From assembly GCF_005116475.1 (NCBI RefSeq), contig NZ_SWBO01000010.1:62001-126000 (forward strand): 64,000 nt of DNA, written 5' to 3'. The DNA comes from Pedobacter cryotolerans (GTDB taxonomy: Bacteria > Bacteroidota > Bacteroidia > Sphingobacteriales > Sphingobacteriaceae). The notes under the pieces were generated by a model. That model did not search any database. It was not told the DNA's origin and was given only the letters and a program-made list of their open reading frames with translations. Within the stretch, counting starts at the first letter, position 1, and each line of letters opens with the position of its first letter. Of the stretch, positions 15,519 through 23,981 are shown one piece after another. The translations under genes were made by a program, and so were the position numbers.

Positions 15519-17249
15519 TTAGTTTGCACTACTATTGTTAGATATATTTTTTAGTTCATCTAAAAATATTTGTGTTTGTTTCTCAACCGCTAATGTTGCA
15601 ACTTTAATTGTAGAACCAACTCTTGTTGTTTTAGGCTCAACCGCCATGGTATTAATAGTTGCTAAAGCATCAACATAATACTTACCCCACACTTCAATAA
15701 TGTGTTTCTCATCTGTTAAAGATTTTCCTTCTGCAATTGCTTTTTTGCTCAATTCAAACTCTGTTTTTAAACGAATTAATGCATCATTTTTAACCTGATT
15801 TACTGTTGCTGATGCTGTATTTTCATCTGCAGTAATTAAAGTATAAGCGGCAGTTAATGCACTTACACCTACATTTTTCATCGTTGTAGCGCTAACTTTA
15901 TCAATTCTATCGTTATCAGTATGGTAAAATACATCTGTAAAATGCCACATTAACAAACCCGGAATTTGGTTTCTTAAAAATGGCGTATGGTCGCTACCAC
16001 CTTCAAACGGATTAAAGTTTACTGTCCAATTGGCAAATTTGCCTTGTGTTTTACAAATGTTCATGATAAAATCGTTGTAATAATGCGGAAAAAGATCTTT
16101 TTCTTTCACATCTCCAGCTCCCCATTCGCTGTGTTTATCAGTTCCACGTGTCCAAATTGCAGAAGGGTCTGGCATTTTTTCGATTAAGAAACTACCGCCA
16201 GTTTTTTTAGTATCCTCACCAACCATATCTAAACTCATTCCCCATAAAATTCCCTTAGCTCTTTCTTTATCATCAGTAATATATCTTCCGGTACTCACAA
16301 TTTCATCGCCCCACAAAAAAGTTAAAGTACGTTGAGGGTTTAATTTGCCAGATTTAATTAAAGTAGCAGTTACCCTTGCCATTTCTGCCAATGTACCAAC
16401 GCCAGTAGCGTTATCATTTGCTCCCGGTTCTTGTACGTGAGCGCTGTAAACAAAACGTTCGTTAGGTTTAATACTCCCTTTAACATTTGCAACAATTGTT
16501 AATTCTTCGGCCTGATAAATTTTAGTTTCAATATTAACTTTCAATTCTACTTTTCCTTTTAAGCAAGCAGCTTTTAATTTTTCTTTTACGCCATAAGATA
16601 AAAGCAGAGACCAAATGCCTGCATTGGCTGGCATACTGCCAAAAGAAATTGAGGTTTGGTGAATTTCTGGTTGGTTATATTTTGGCAACGAATAGCCCAT
16701 TGCACCAATAGCACCAGCTTTCACAGCTGCACTAATTAACCTGCCAGTGGCTACATCTCCAAAAACAATTTTTCCTTTTAAATCTTTACCCTCAAAATCA
16801 GCCGGTGTTCCTTTGCCAACAAATACAACCTCTGCTGTAATTCCATCTTTCGGGGTAGATGGACAATTGATAGGGATCATGTTGCGATTGGTTTTGTAAG
16901 CAATCAAAGGCATGGTTTCGCCAACAATAATTACGCTAGCATCAACTGGCTCCCAAGTATTTCGTTTCATTGGGCGTTTTTCAATTCGGTAGGTTAGTGG
17001 CGCTTCAAATTCATTGGCTTTTTCGGCTATATAACCTGCTTTTTTTAAAATATCTTCCACATAGTGGATGCTGGCATTGAAACCTGTATTGCCAGGTACA
17101 CGAAAATATTTTTCTACAAAAGCTGTAGTTTCATAAGCATTTTGCTGATTGAAATTTGCTCTGGTTAATTTAAAATAATTATCAGTTATAGTTTGCGAAA
17201 AGCCGGTAGTTGTGAATAGCGTTAAGGCAAAAATTAAAATTCTTTTCAT
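15519..17249 (-). CDS. M28-family metallopeptidase, exported
   Basis: A 576-residue protein with a signal peptide (KRILIFALTLFTTTGFSQ). An inserted PA-like domain (about 130-260, including VVFVGKGTPADFEGKDLKGK) precedes an M28 zinc peptidase core. The metal ligands are seen in order: YSAHVQEPGANDNATGVG (His and Asp), FLWGDEIVSTG (Glu), SLDMVGED (Asp) and GGSDHTPFLR (His). It is probably an aminopeptidase or carboxypeptidase in the periplasm or outer membrane; specificity is unknown. It is divergent from the AsmA gene, with a 117-base shared upstream region. Confidence 0.9.
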   Translation of the reverse strand: MKRILIFALTLFTTTGFSQTITDNYFKLTRANFNQQNAYETTAFVEKYFRVPGNTGFNASIHYVEDILKKAGYIAEKANEFEAPLTYRIEKRPMKRNTWEPVDASVIIVGETMPLIAYKTNRNMIPINCPSTPKDGITAEVVFVGKGTPADFEGKDLKGKIVFGDVATGRLISAAVKAGAIGAMGYSLPKYNQPEIHQTSISFGSMPANAGIWSLLLSYGVKEKLKAACLKGKVELKVNIETKIYQAEELTIVANVKGSIKPNERFVYSAHVQEPGANDNATGVGTLAEMARVTATLIKSGKLNPQRTLTFLWGDEIVSTGRYITDDKERAKGILWGMSLDMVGEDTKKTGGSFLIEKMPDPSAIWTRGTDKHSEWGAGDVKEKDLFPHYYNDFIMNICKTQGKFANWTVNFNPFEGGSDHTPFLRNQIPGLLMWHFTDVFYHTDNDRIDKVSATTMKNVGVSALTAAYTLITADENTASATVNQVKNDALIRLKTEFELSKKAIAEGKSLTDEKHIIEVWGKYYVDALATINTMAVEPKTTRVGSTIKVATLAVEKQTQIFLDELKNISNNSSAN

Positions 17250-17366
17250 CTGCTGGTTTAAAGTCGAAAGTTAACATGTTATAACCAATAATTATAACTT
17301 AGCCCCATAATTCTTATTTGGCTTGTCATTTGCCTAATTCAGGTACACACACAACATCACCATATC

Positions 17367-19961
17367 ATGTTAAAGAAAATTATTATCACAATCGGAATTT
17401 TACTTGTTGTATTATTGGCCTCTGCAGCCATAATTCCGATGGTTTTTAAGAAAGAAATCGTAGCTAAAGTTAAATCCTCTATCAACAATCAGCTAAATGC
17501 CAAGGTAGATTTTAAAGAATTTGATTTGACCCTTATCAGTTCTTTCCCCAATTTGGGTATAAAATTGAACAATTTAACCGTTGTTGGAACAGATAGTTTT
17601 GCCAAGGATACGCTGGCAAACATTAAACAGCTACAATTAAATTTAAATTTAATGAGTGTAGTTAATGGCGGTACTTACGAAATAAAAACTGTTAATTTAG
17701 ATGAGCCAACTATTTACGCTAAGGTTTTAAAAAGTGGTAAAGCCAATTGGGATATCATGAAACCTGATAGTACAACTACAACAACTGATACTGCTCAAAC
17801 TAGTTTTAAGGCTGCATTACAAAAATACAGTATAGAAAAAGGAAATATTACTTACGATGATGCTTCTTTAGGTTTTTATATGCAAGCCGAAAACTTAAAT
17901 CACACAGGTAAAGGCGATTTTACCCAAGATATTTTCACTTTAAATACACAATCAGAAATTGAAAAATTAACCGTTAAATATGGCGGTATTCCATATTTAA
18001 ACAAAGTGAATTTAAATGCTGAGTTGCCTTTAGACATAGACATGAAGCAGATGAAATTTACCTTCGGCGAAAACAAGATCAAACTTAATGAGCTGTTACT
18101 TTCTGCTGTTGGTTATTTGGCAATGCCGAATGAAAATGATATGGTAATGGATTTTAAGTTTGATGCGCAAAAATCTGATTTAAAGAATTTTTTATCGCTA
18201 ATACCAGCAATTTACGCTACCAATTTTAAGGATCTAGAAGCAACCGGTAAATTTGCAATGAATGGTACGGCAAAAGGCACGTATAACGATAAGTCTATTC
18301 CGGCATTTAATGTTAATTTGGGTATCGAAAACGGTAAAATTAAATATCCTAGTTTGCCATCGGCGATAAATAATATCCAGGTTAAATCCACTATTTCTAA
18401 TCCTGATGGTGTAATTGATCACACTGTGATAAATGTACCAGCATTTCATTTAGAGTTTGGTGCTGCACCAATTGATGGTAGGTTATTGGTTAGAAACCCA
18501 ATGTCAGATCCGTTTGTAGACATGGCACTAAAAGGAAATTTAGATTTAAAGCAATTAACAGCAATTTTCCCGATGAAAGATTTGACTTTGAGTGGTCTCT
18601 TAAATGCAGATGTGCAAGCCGCAGGTCGTAAGTCATCAATAGATAAAGGCCAATATCAAGATTTTAAAGCCTCTGGACAAATGCAGGCTAGCAATTTTAT
18701 CTATGCTGGTAAAAATGTGCTAATGCCAGTTAATGTGCCATCGGCGAAGATGAGTTTTAGTCCGCAAAACATAACTTTAAGTAATTTGGTGGCTAAAGTT
18801 GGTAAAAGCGATTTTGCTGCCAATGGTACTGTAAATAATTACTTGAGTTATGTATTCAAGAAAAATCAATTGTTAAAAGGTAATTTCAATCTAACATCTG
18901 GTTTAATAGATGTGAATGAGCTCATGGGTTCACCTAAAGTAACTACGGATAATAAATCAGCTGATGCGAAAATGACAATATTTGAAGTACCCGAGAATAT
19001 CGACTTTAATTTAGGTGTAAAGGCAGCAAAAGTTAATTACGATAAATATGATATCCGCAATGCGAAAGGAGATTTATTAATAAAAGATAAAACTGTATAT
19101 TTTAAAGATATGGCTTTAAATATGTTGGCTGGAACAGTAAAAATGAATGGTTCTTATGCAACGGTTAATCCAAAAAAGCCAAAAGTTGATATCGATTTTG
19201 GTATTGAAAGGATGGATATACAACAAGCTTTTAATGCATTTAATACTATAAAATTATTGGCGCCAGTGGCTAAGTTTACCAAAGGTACGTTCTCTACAAA
19301 CTTGAAATTTAACTCAGATTTAGATGAAGGAATGATGCCAATCTATTCATCGATAAATGCGGAAGGTTTAACCAACATTATACAGGCTTTAGTAGAAGGT
19401 TTTGAGCCAGTAAATAAATTGGCAGCAGCATTAGGTTCTGCCGACTTGAAAAAGTTGGAGTTAAATAACGTACTCACTAAATTTAAAATTGCCAACGGGC
19501 GATTAAACGTTTCGCCATTTGATATTAAAGCAAAAGGAATAGTAATGAATGTAGGCGGCTCTAACGGTATAGACCAAACTATGGATTATAATTTGGCTTT
19601 AAATGTGCCAAGGGCGATGCTTGGTGCAAGTGCTAATAATGCAGCCAATGCCATTATTGCTGGCTTAAATAGCAAAGCTGGCACCAACGTTTCTATGGGC
19701 GAAACCGTTAAGGTTAACGCAGTTTTAGGCGGTACATTTTTAAAACCTACTATTAAATTAAAATATGGTGCTGGCGATGGAACAGCAAAATCTGCTGTAG
19801 CCACTACAGTAAACCAAGTTGTAGCAGAAAAGAAGGCCGAATTACAAGCCAAAGCACAAGAAAAAATAGATACGGTTAAAAAGAAAGCAGTAGAAAAGGT
19901 AACTACAGAAATTGGCAAAAAATTAGGAGGGTTGTTTAAGAAGAAGACTGAAAATCCGTAA
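17367..19961 (+). CDS. AsmA-family protein
   Basis: An 864-residue protein with one N-terminal membrane anchor (KKIIITIGILLVVLLASAAI) and the AsmA start (VKSSINNQLNAKVDFKEFDL, then FPNLGIKLNNLTVVG). A long repetitive beta-rich body follows, and AsmA_2-type features appear near the C-terminus (LNNVLTKFKIANGRLNVSPF, KAKGIVMNVGGSNGIDQTMD). The last 60 residues are a lysine/alanine-rich coiled coil. AsmA-like proteins are now thought to form bridges carrying lipid between membranes; here that is inference. A single gene followed by REP-like palindromes. Confidence 0.9.
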   Translation: MLKKIIITIGILLVVLLASAAIIPMVFKKEIVAKVKSSINNQLNAKVDFKEFDLTLISSFPNLGIKLNNLTVVGTDSFAKDTLANIKQLQLNLNLMSVVNGGTYEIKTVNLDEPTIYAKVLKSGKANWDIMKPDSTTTTTDTAQTSFKAALQKYSIEKGNITYDDASLGFYMQAENLNHTGKGDFTQDIFTLNTQSEIEKLTVKYGGIPYLNKVNLNAELPLDIDMKQMKFTFGENKIKLNELLLSAVGYLAMPNENDMVMDFKFDAQKSDLKNFLSLIPAIYATNFKDLEATGKFAMNGTAKGTYNDKSIPAFNVNLGIENGKIKYPSLPSAINNIQVKSTISNPDGVIDHTVINVPAFHLEFGAAPIDGRLLVRNPMSDPFVDMALKGNLDLKQLTAIFPMKDLTLSGLLNADVQAAGRKSSIDKGQYQDFKASGQMQASNFIYAGKNVLMPVNVPSAKMSFSPQNITLSNLVAKVGKSDFAANGTVNNYLSYVFKKNQLLKGNFNLTSGLIDVNELMGSPKVTTDNKSADAKMTIFEVPENIDFNLGVKAAKVNYDKYDIRNAKGDLLIKDKTVYFKDMALNMLAGTVKMNGSYATVNPKKPKVDIDFGIERMDIQQAFNAFNTIKLLAPVAKFTKGTFSTNLKFNSDLDEGMMPIYSSINAEGLTNIIQALVEGFEPVNKLAAALGSADLKKLELNNVLTKFKIANGRLNVSPFDIKAKGIVMNVGGSNGIDQTMDYNLALNVPRAMLGASANNAANAIIAGLNSKAGTNVSMGETVKVNAVLGGTFLKPTIKLKYGAGDGTAKSAVATTVNQVVAEKKAELQAKAQEKIDTVKKKAVEKVTTEIGKKLGGLFKKKTENP

Positions 19962-19984
19962 TAAAATTCAATATTAACTCACTG

Positions 19985-20072
19985 GTCTTAGCATCTCGCT
20001 AATACCTTATTGTGTTTTTTTTGTTTAGTCTTAGCGAGACGCTAAGACTAGGGGGGACGCTAAGACTAGGGG
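19985..20072. repeat. REP-like palindromes after the AsmA gene
   Basis: TAGTCTTAGCG-AGA-CGCTAAGACTA (20026-20050) is a perfect 11 bp stem. Its half GACGCTAAGACTAGGGG is repeated directly at 20038-20054 and 20056-20072. An inverted, nearly identical copy, GTCTTAGCATCTCGCTAA, lies at 19985-20002. The cluster lies between two convergent genes and may also stop transcription. Confidence 0.7.
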
Positions 20073-20094
20073 CTATGAATTGGTTTTGAAATTT

Positions 20095-20775
20095 CTATTG
20101 TTTTTGTAAACTATCTAGTAAACTTTTTTTGCTTTTATCAGCGTGATTTATGGCATAAATATCAACACAAAACTTGATGATAAAGAAGGGTAGGATGATT
20201 GCATATTTATTAAAACTGCCAAATGTGAAACTAAAACTTGTGAATTTACCACTTGTAATTGCCCATAAAAATGCGCCTAAAATGATTGATAAATGCAAGG
20301 TTAATAAATTACCGCTCATGTCACTAAAACTTGGTATTGGCGCATTGCGATTTAAAGATGCTGTTCTAATCTGAATAAACTCTCTAACTAAAGCAATCAT
20401 GATGCACACATTAAATGCTATATCTTGAAAAAACACAATTTTAATATTTCTCCCAAGTGCATCTGTACTATCTTTATCGAGATGAAAGAATAAACCGAAT
20501 ACAATTACAATAAAAACTGAATAAACAAATAAAAAGAAGAACCTTGCTTTTACATTTGTTAAGGCCTGTGCTTTAGTGAATTTTGGTACAATTTGTAAAT
20601 CTTCTGTATGCATTTTTAATTGAATGTACATCGAGATACTTCTGATTAGTTCATCAAACCAAAATAAATAAACAATAAAAAATATACTGGCATTTTGATA
20701 AGTTATGCTGTAAATAGCATAGGCACTAAATAACAATAAAAATAGAATATTGATGTTTTTTTGTGCCTTTTCCAT
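20095..20775 (-). CDS. Hypothetical integral membrane protein
   Basis: A 226-residue protein with about six hydrophobic segments (NINILFLLLFSAYAIYSITY, FFFLFVYSVFIVIVFGLFFH, NLLTLHLSIILGAFLWAITS, YAIILPFFIIKFCVDIYAIN). No family is recognised with confidence; DUF6498-like proteins have a similar look. It begins one base after the stop of the GH20 gene on the same strand and so is probably in its operon. The end LLDSLQKQ is cytoplasmic by the positive-inside rule. Function is unknown. Confidence 0.65.
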   Translation of the reverse strand: MEKAQKNINILFLLLFSAYAIYSITYQNASIFFIVYLFWFDELIRSISMYIQLKMHTEDLQIVPKFTKAQALTNVKARFFFLFVYSVFIVIVFGLFFHLDKDSTDALGRNIKIVFFQDIAFNVCIMIALVREFIQIRTASLNRNAPIPSFSDMSGNLLTLHLSIILGAFLWAITSGKFTSFSFTFGSFNKYAIILPFFIIKFCVDIYAINHADKSKKSLLDSLQKQ

Positions 20776-20776
20776 G

Positions 20777-22735
20777 CTATCTTTTGCCTGCTCGCTTCTC
20801 TAATTCTTCAATTGGCATATTCATCATCCTACCTACCGGATTTTTACCTCTGTAAGTAATCACTTTTAAAACTTTTGCATCAATTGGTGGCACTAGAGGA
20901 GTGGTGTATTTAGGGTAAAAACGATCTGGAAATGAATTATCGAAACTGTAGTAAATATCTAAACCTTCAACCTCTGTACTTAAAGTAACCAATAAATTTC
21001 TATCAGCACTTCGTTTAACCCCAAAAATAGGATCGTAAACACTTGGTGCGTATTTGGTTTCTGCAATGTCTAGTCTTTTAAAATGAGCTTCTGTTTTAGC
21101 AAAAAAAGTAGTCCAGTTTTTTTTCTCTTTTGGGCTCCAAACCGATTCTGCTATGGCAAAACCACGTGGCCAAGTCATGTATTCTGCTTGACGGATGTTA
21201 AAAACCTGCTCCGTCCATAAATTTGCTTGTCCGCCTTTTATAAATTTCGCGTTAGCGCCTTCTGGTACGGGATCGAACTCGTAAGATTTACTTAAACGTA
21301 AAGAAGCATAAACCTTAGGTTCGGTAATGGCATCTGCCTGCATATAATCAATGTAAGCGTATTGGGTTGGTGTCATCACTACTTCGTGGCCAGCTTTTGC
21401 CGCATCTAAGCCATGTTGCATATTTCGCCAGCTCATTACGGCTGCTGTGGGCGAAACACCACCTTCTAAAACTTCATCCCAAGCCATAAATTTTTTACCT
21501 TTTGAAACGATAATTTGTTCTACTCGTTTCTCGAAATAGGCTTGTACCTCTGGGATGGTTTTTAAACCTTCGCGTTTCATCAGTTCTTTGATCTGATCAT
21601 TCTTTTCCCAAAAATTACGAGCAACTTCATCTCCACCTACATGGATATAAGGAAAAGGGAATAATTGTGCTATTTGACTAAAAACCGTGTCTAAAAAAAC
21701 GTAAACCTTCTCATTTGCCGGACAAAGCGTATTATCAACCAAACCCAATGGTGGTGCGCCACGGCTCCAATCCATAATTTTTTCGCCGCTGCGTACTTTA
21801 TAGTTTACCGCTTCTGGTGTGCAAGAAAGTTCGGGGTAAGATGCAATTGCAGCCAAACTATGCCCAGGAACATCAATTTCTGGCATAATATCTACAAAAC
21901 GCTCTTTAGCATAAGCTACTAATTCTTTTATGTCTTCTTGGGTATAAAAGCCCCCATAATTGCGTGGTTCGTTTGGTTTTGGTGTAATAAAATCGCCGAA
22001 GGTACCTTCACGTTTTACATTCCAAGCACCAACTTCGGTTAGTTTTGGCAAACCTTTAATTTCAATTCTCCATCCTTCATCATCAGATAGGTGTAAATGC
22101 AAAATATTATATTTATAGCGAACCATGGCATCTATATACTGCTTTACTTCTTGTTTGGTAAAAAAGTGTCTGGCTACATCAAACATTAATCCTCTCCAAC
22201 CCAAACGTGGATAATCGGTAACTTCCACACAAGGTGCAGTCCATTTTACGCCTTTAATTTCTTCTTTACTTTCTATTTCTTTTGGCAAGAGTTGGATAAA
22301 AGATTGAACCCCATAAAAAATACCTGCGGGCTTATTTGCACGAATGATAACTTGTTTTGTGCCAACTGTAAGATGATAGCCTTCATTACCTAAAGTTGCA
22401 TCTTCCGTATCGTTAATTACTAGTTTAATGGTTGGGTTTGTTGCTGGTGGATTAACTGAGTTTATATAATATCCCGTAGGTACGGATAAACGCTCTTTTA
22501 AAAAGGCAACTGTTTGCTTTAGCTCTGCCGATTTGCCTACTTGAATAGTTATATTATTGGGTAATATGAAATGTCCAGTTTGTTTAATTAAACGAACTGG
22601 TTCAGGAATAATGGCAATTTCGGTATTTGATATGGGCTCATTATTGGCAAAAGTTTCGCTATTCTCTTCAATAGTTTGTGCAGAAACGTTTAGACATAAA
22701 AGTAAAAAGGGGAATATGTGGAAGATAAATTTCAT
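20777..22735 (-). CDS. Beta-N-acetylhexosaminidase, GH20
   Basis: A 652-residue exported enzyme; the ATG at 22735 opens the signal peptide KFIFHIFPFLLLCLNVSAQ. The N-terminal GH20b domain (IIPEPVRLIKQTGHFILPNN) is followed by the catalytic barrel with YPRLGWRGLMFDVARHF, LHLHLSDDEGWRIEI, MPEIDVPGHSLAA and the catalytic HVGGDE (Asp-Glu pair). The C-terminal segment contains a chitobiase-type Fn3-like end (DIYYSFDNSFPDRFYPKYTT). It removes terminal GlcNAc/GalNAc from glycans in the periplasm or cell surface. It leads the short unit with the membrane protein at 20095. Confidence 0.94.
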   Translation of the reverse strand: MKFIFHIFPFLLLCLNVSAQTIEENSETFANNEPISNTEIAIIPEPVRLIKQTGHFILPNNITIQVGKSAELKQTVAFLKERLSVPTGYYINSVNPPATNPTIKLVINDTEDATLGNEGYHLTVGTKQVIIRANKPAGIFYGVQSFIQLLPKEIESKEEIKGVKWTAPCVEVTDYPRLGWRGLMFDVARHFFTKQEVKQYIDAMVRYKYNILHLHLSDDEGWRIEIKGLPKLTEVGAWNVKREGTFGDFITPKPNEPRNYGGFYTQEDIKELVAYAKERFVDIMPEIDVPGHSLAAIASYPELSCTPEAVNYKVRSGEKIMDWSRGAPPLGLVDNTLCPANEKVYVFLDTVFSQIAQLFPFPYIHVGGDEVARNFWEKNDQIKELMKREGLKTIPEVQAYFEKRVEQIIVSKGKKFMAWDEVLEGGVSPTAAVMSWRNMQHGLDAAKAGHEVVMTPTQYAYIDYMQADAITEPKVYASLRLSKSYEFDPVPEGANAKFIKGGQANLWTEQVFNIRQAEYMTWPRGFAIAESVWSPKEKKNWTTFFAKTEAHFKRLDIAETKYAPSVYDPIFGVKRSADRNLLVTLSTEVEGLDIYYSFDNSFPDRFYPKYTTPLVPPIDAKVLKVITYRGKNPVGRMMNMPIEELEKRAGKR

Positions 22736-22772
22736 CAAAAAGTAAATTGGTTAAAAATGATGTTGCAATTTA

Positions 22773-23171
22773 TTAATTATTTGGTACTTGAGAAATTGAT
22801 TGTAACTCTTTCTGGTGATAGCATTGATTAGCGTAAATGATACCCATAAAAATAATGGCGAAAATAATATTCAGCTTGCCAAATAATAATAACTCTGGAG
22901 CGAGAAAGAATTCTATGATGTTCATACTAGCAATTAACATCAATTGAAAAAGAGTAGTTAATTTAGGTTGAAGTCTTGTCAAAATCCAAATTGCTAAGAG
23001 CACTTCTAAAATCCCTATAGTTTTTGTTAGCAAAACTGCATATTCTTGAGAAAGTGCTTTGCCAACTATTGCTTGATGACGAGGTGCAAGATTTAAAACT
23101 TTGCAGAAAAAGCCATTTATAAACCAAACCATCGCAATTGCGAAATTAACAAACAAGTTTAAGAACTTCAT
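22773..23171 (-). CDS. DoxX-like family membrane protein
   Basis: A 132-residue protein with four hydrophobic helices (FVNFAIAMVWFINGFFCKVL, TIGILEVLLAIWILTRLQ, FQLMLIASMNIIEFFLAPEL, INIIFAIIFMGIIYANQC-like end). The pattern GFFCKVLNLAPRHQAIVGK matches the DoxX-like small membrane proteins. Function is unknown. Its ATG overlaps the stop of the GNAT gene upstream by one base, so the two are coupled. Confidence 0.75.
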   Translation of the reverse strand: MKFLNLFVNFAIAMVWFINGFFCKVLNLAPRHQAIVGKALSQEYAVLLTKTIGILEVLLAIWILTRLQPKLTTLFQLMLIASMNIIEFFLAPELLLFGKLNIIFAIIFMGIIYANQCYHQKELQSISQVPNN

Positions 23172-23680
23172 TATATGGTATTTGGTTTTCTAATGGCATA
23201 AACTACTTCATCGTAAAAAGTGCCATTTTTATAAAGTGTTTCTTTCAATTCTGCCTCCAAAGAAAATCCCGCTTTTTCTAAAACACGTCGAGATTTTAGG
23301 TTGATATCATAAGTTGAAGCATAAATTCTTGTGATATCGAAAGTTTTAAAACCATAATTAACCATTAATTTTACGGCTTCGGGAACTATGCCATTTCCCC
23401 AAAACTCTTCTCCAATCCAATAGCCAATTTCTGCATTTTTGCAATGGATGTCTGTTTTTGGATGAACACCAATTGAGCCAACGACTTCATTATTTATAGT
23501 TATCGCAAAAATTTCTGGTGTTATTGCTGATAAAGCTAAATTGATAAAGGCTATTCCATGATCTATAGTGTACGGAAATTCAAATTTATTGCTTAAATTT
23601 TTGGCAATATTGTAATTGTTAGCGTGTTTTACCAAGCTATTTAAATCTGAAGATTGAAAAGGACGAAGTTCGAATTGCAT
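23171..23680 (-). CDS. GNAT N-acetyltransferase, RimJ/RimL-like
   Basis: A 169-residue acetyl-CoA-dependent transferase. Visible are LRPFQSSDLNSLVKHANN at the start, VGSIGVHP (strand 4), AEIGYWIGEEFWGNGIVPEA, whose fWGnGi(v)tEA is the acetyl-CoA binding motif A, and NLKSRRVLEKAGFSLEAELK near the end. This is the subgroup acting on ribosomal protein N-termini or small molecules; the substrate is unknown. Translationally coupled with the following DoxX-like gene. Confidence 0.9.
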   Translation of the reverse strand: MQFELRPFQSSDLNSLVKHANNYNIAKNLSNKFEFPYTIDHGIAFINLALSAITPEIFAITINNEVVGSIGVHPKTDIHCKNAEIGYWIGEEFWGNGIVPEAVKLMVNYGFKTFDITRIYASTYDINLKSRRVLEKAGFSLEAELKETLYKNGTFYDEVVYAIRKPNTI

Positions 23681-23701
23681 AATCTTAATTATTTATCCTT
23701 C

Positions 23702-23920
23702 CGACTTTGGAGGAATTTCAATGAGTACCTTCAAAAATGAGATTCTTCGTTGCACTTCCATTGACGTTATTTATTAAGTATCTATAAATCAATTTTTTTT
23801 AAAAAAAATAAGCTCCTTGTTTTGTCATTTCCTGCCTGCCGGCAGGCAGGCGACTTCGGAGGAATCTCATAGTTGGAATACAAAATTCGAGATCCTTCGC
23901 TGCACTCTGGATGACAAAAC
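23702..23920. repeat. Two hairpin-type dispersed repeats with a nested 20 bp palindrome
   Basis: Unit 1 (23702-23768) and unit 2 (23851-23916) each start CGACTT(T/C)GGAGGAAT(T/C)TC and end GAGAT(T/C)CTTCG(T/C)TGCACT, about 70 bp each, with an inverted GAGGAATCTC/GAGATCCTTC core. Directly before unit 2 lies the perfect palindrome CCTGCCTGCCGGCAGGCAGG (23831-23850). It appears cleanly inserted into GTCATTTC|GACTTCGG. No gene lies in 23681-23981. Confidence 0.65.
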
Positions 23921-23981
23921 GAGCTAAATTAACGTCATTCATATTTTTTTTATGAAATAAATTATCCCTCAGAATGACAAT

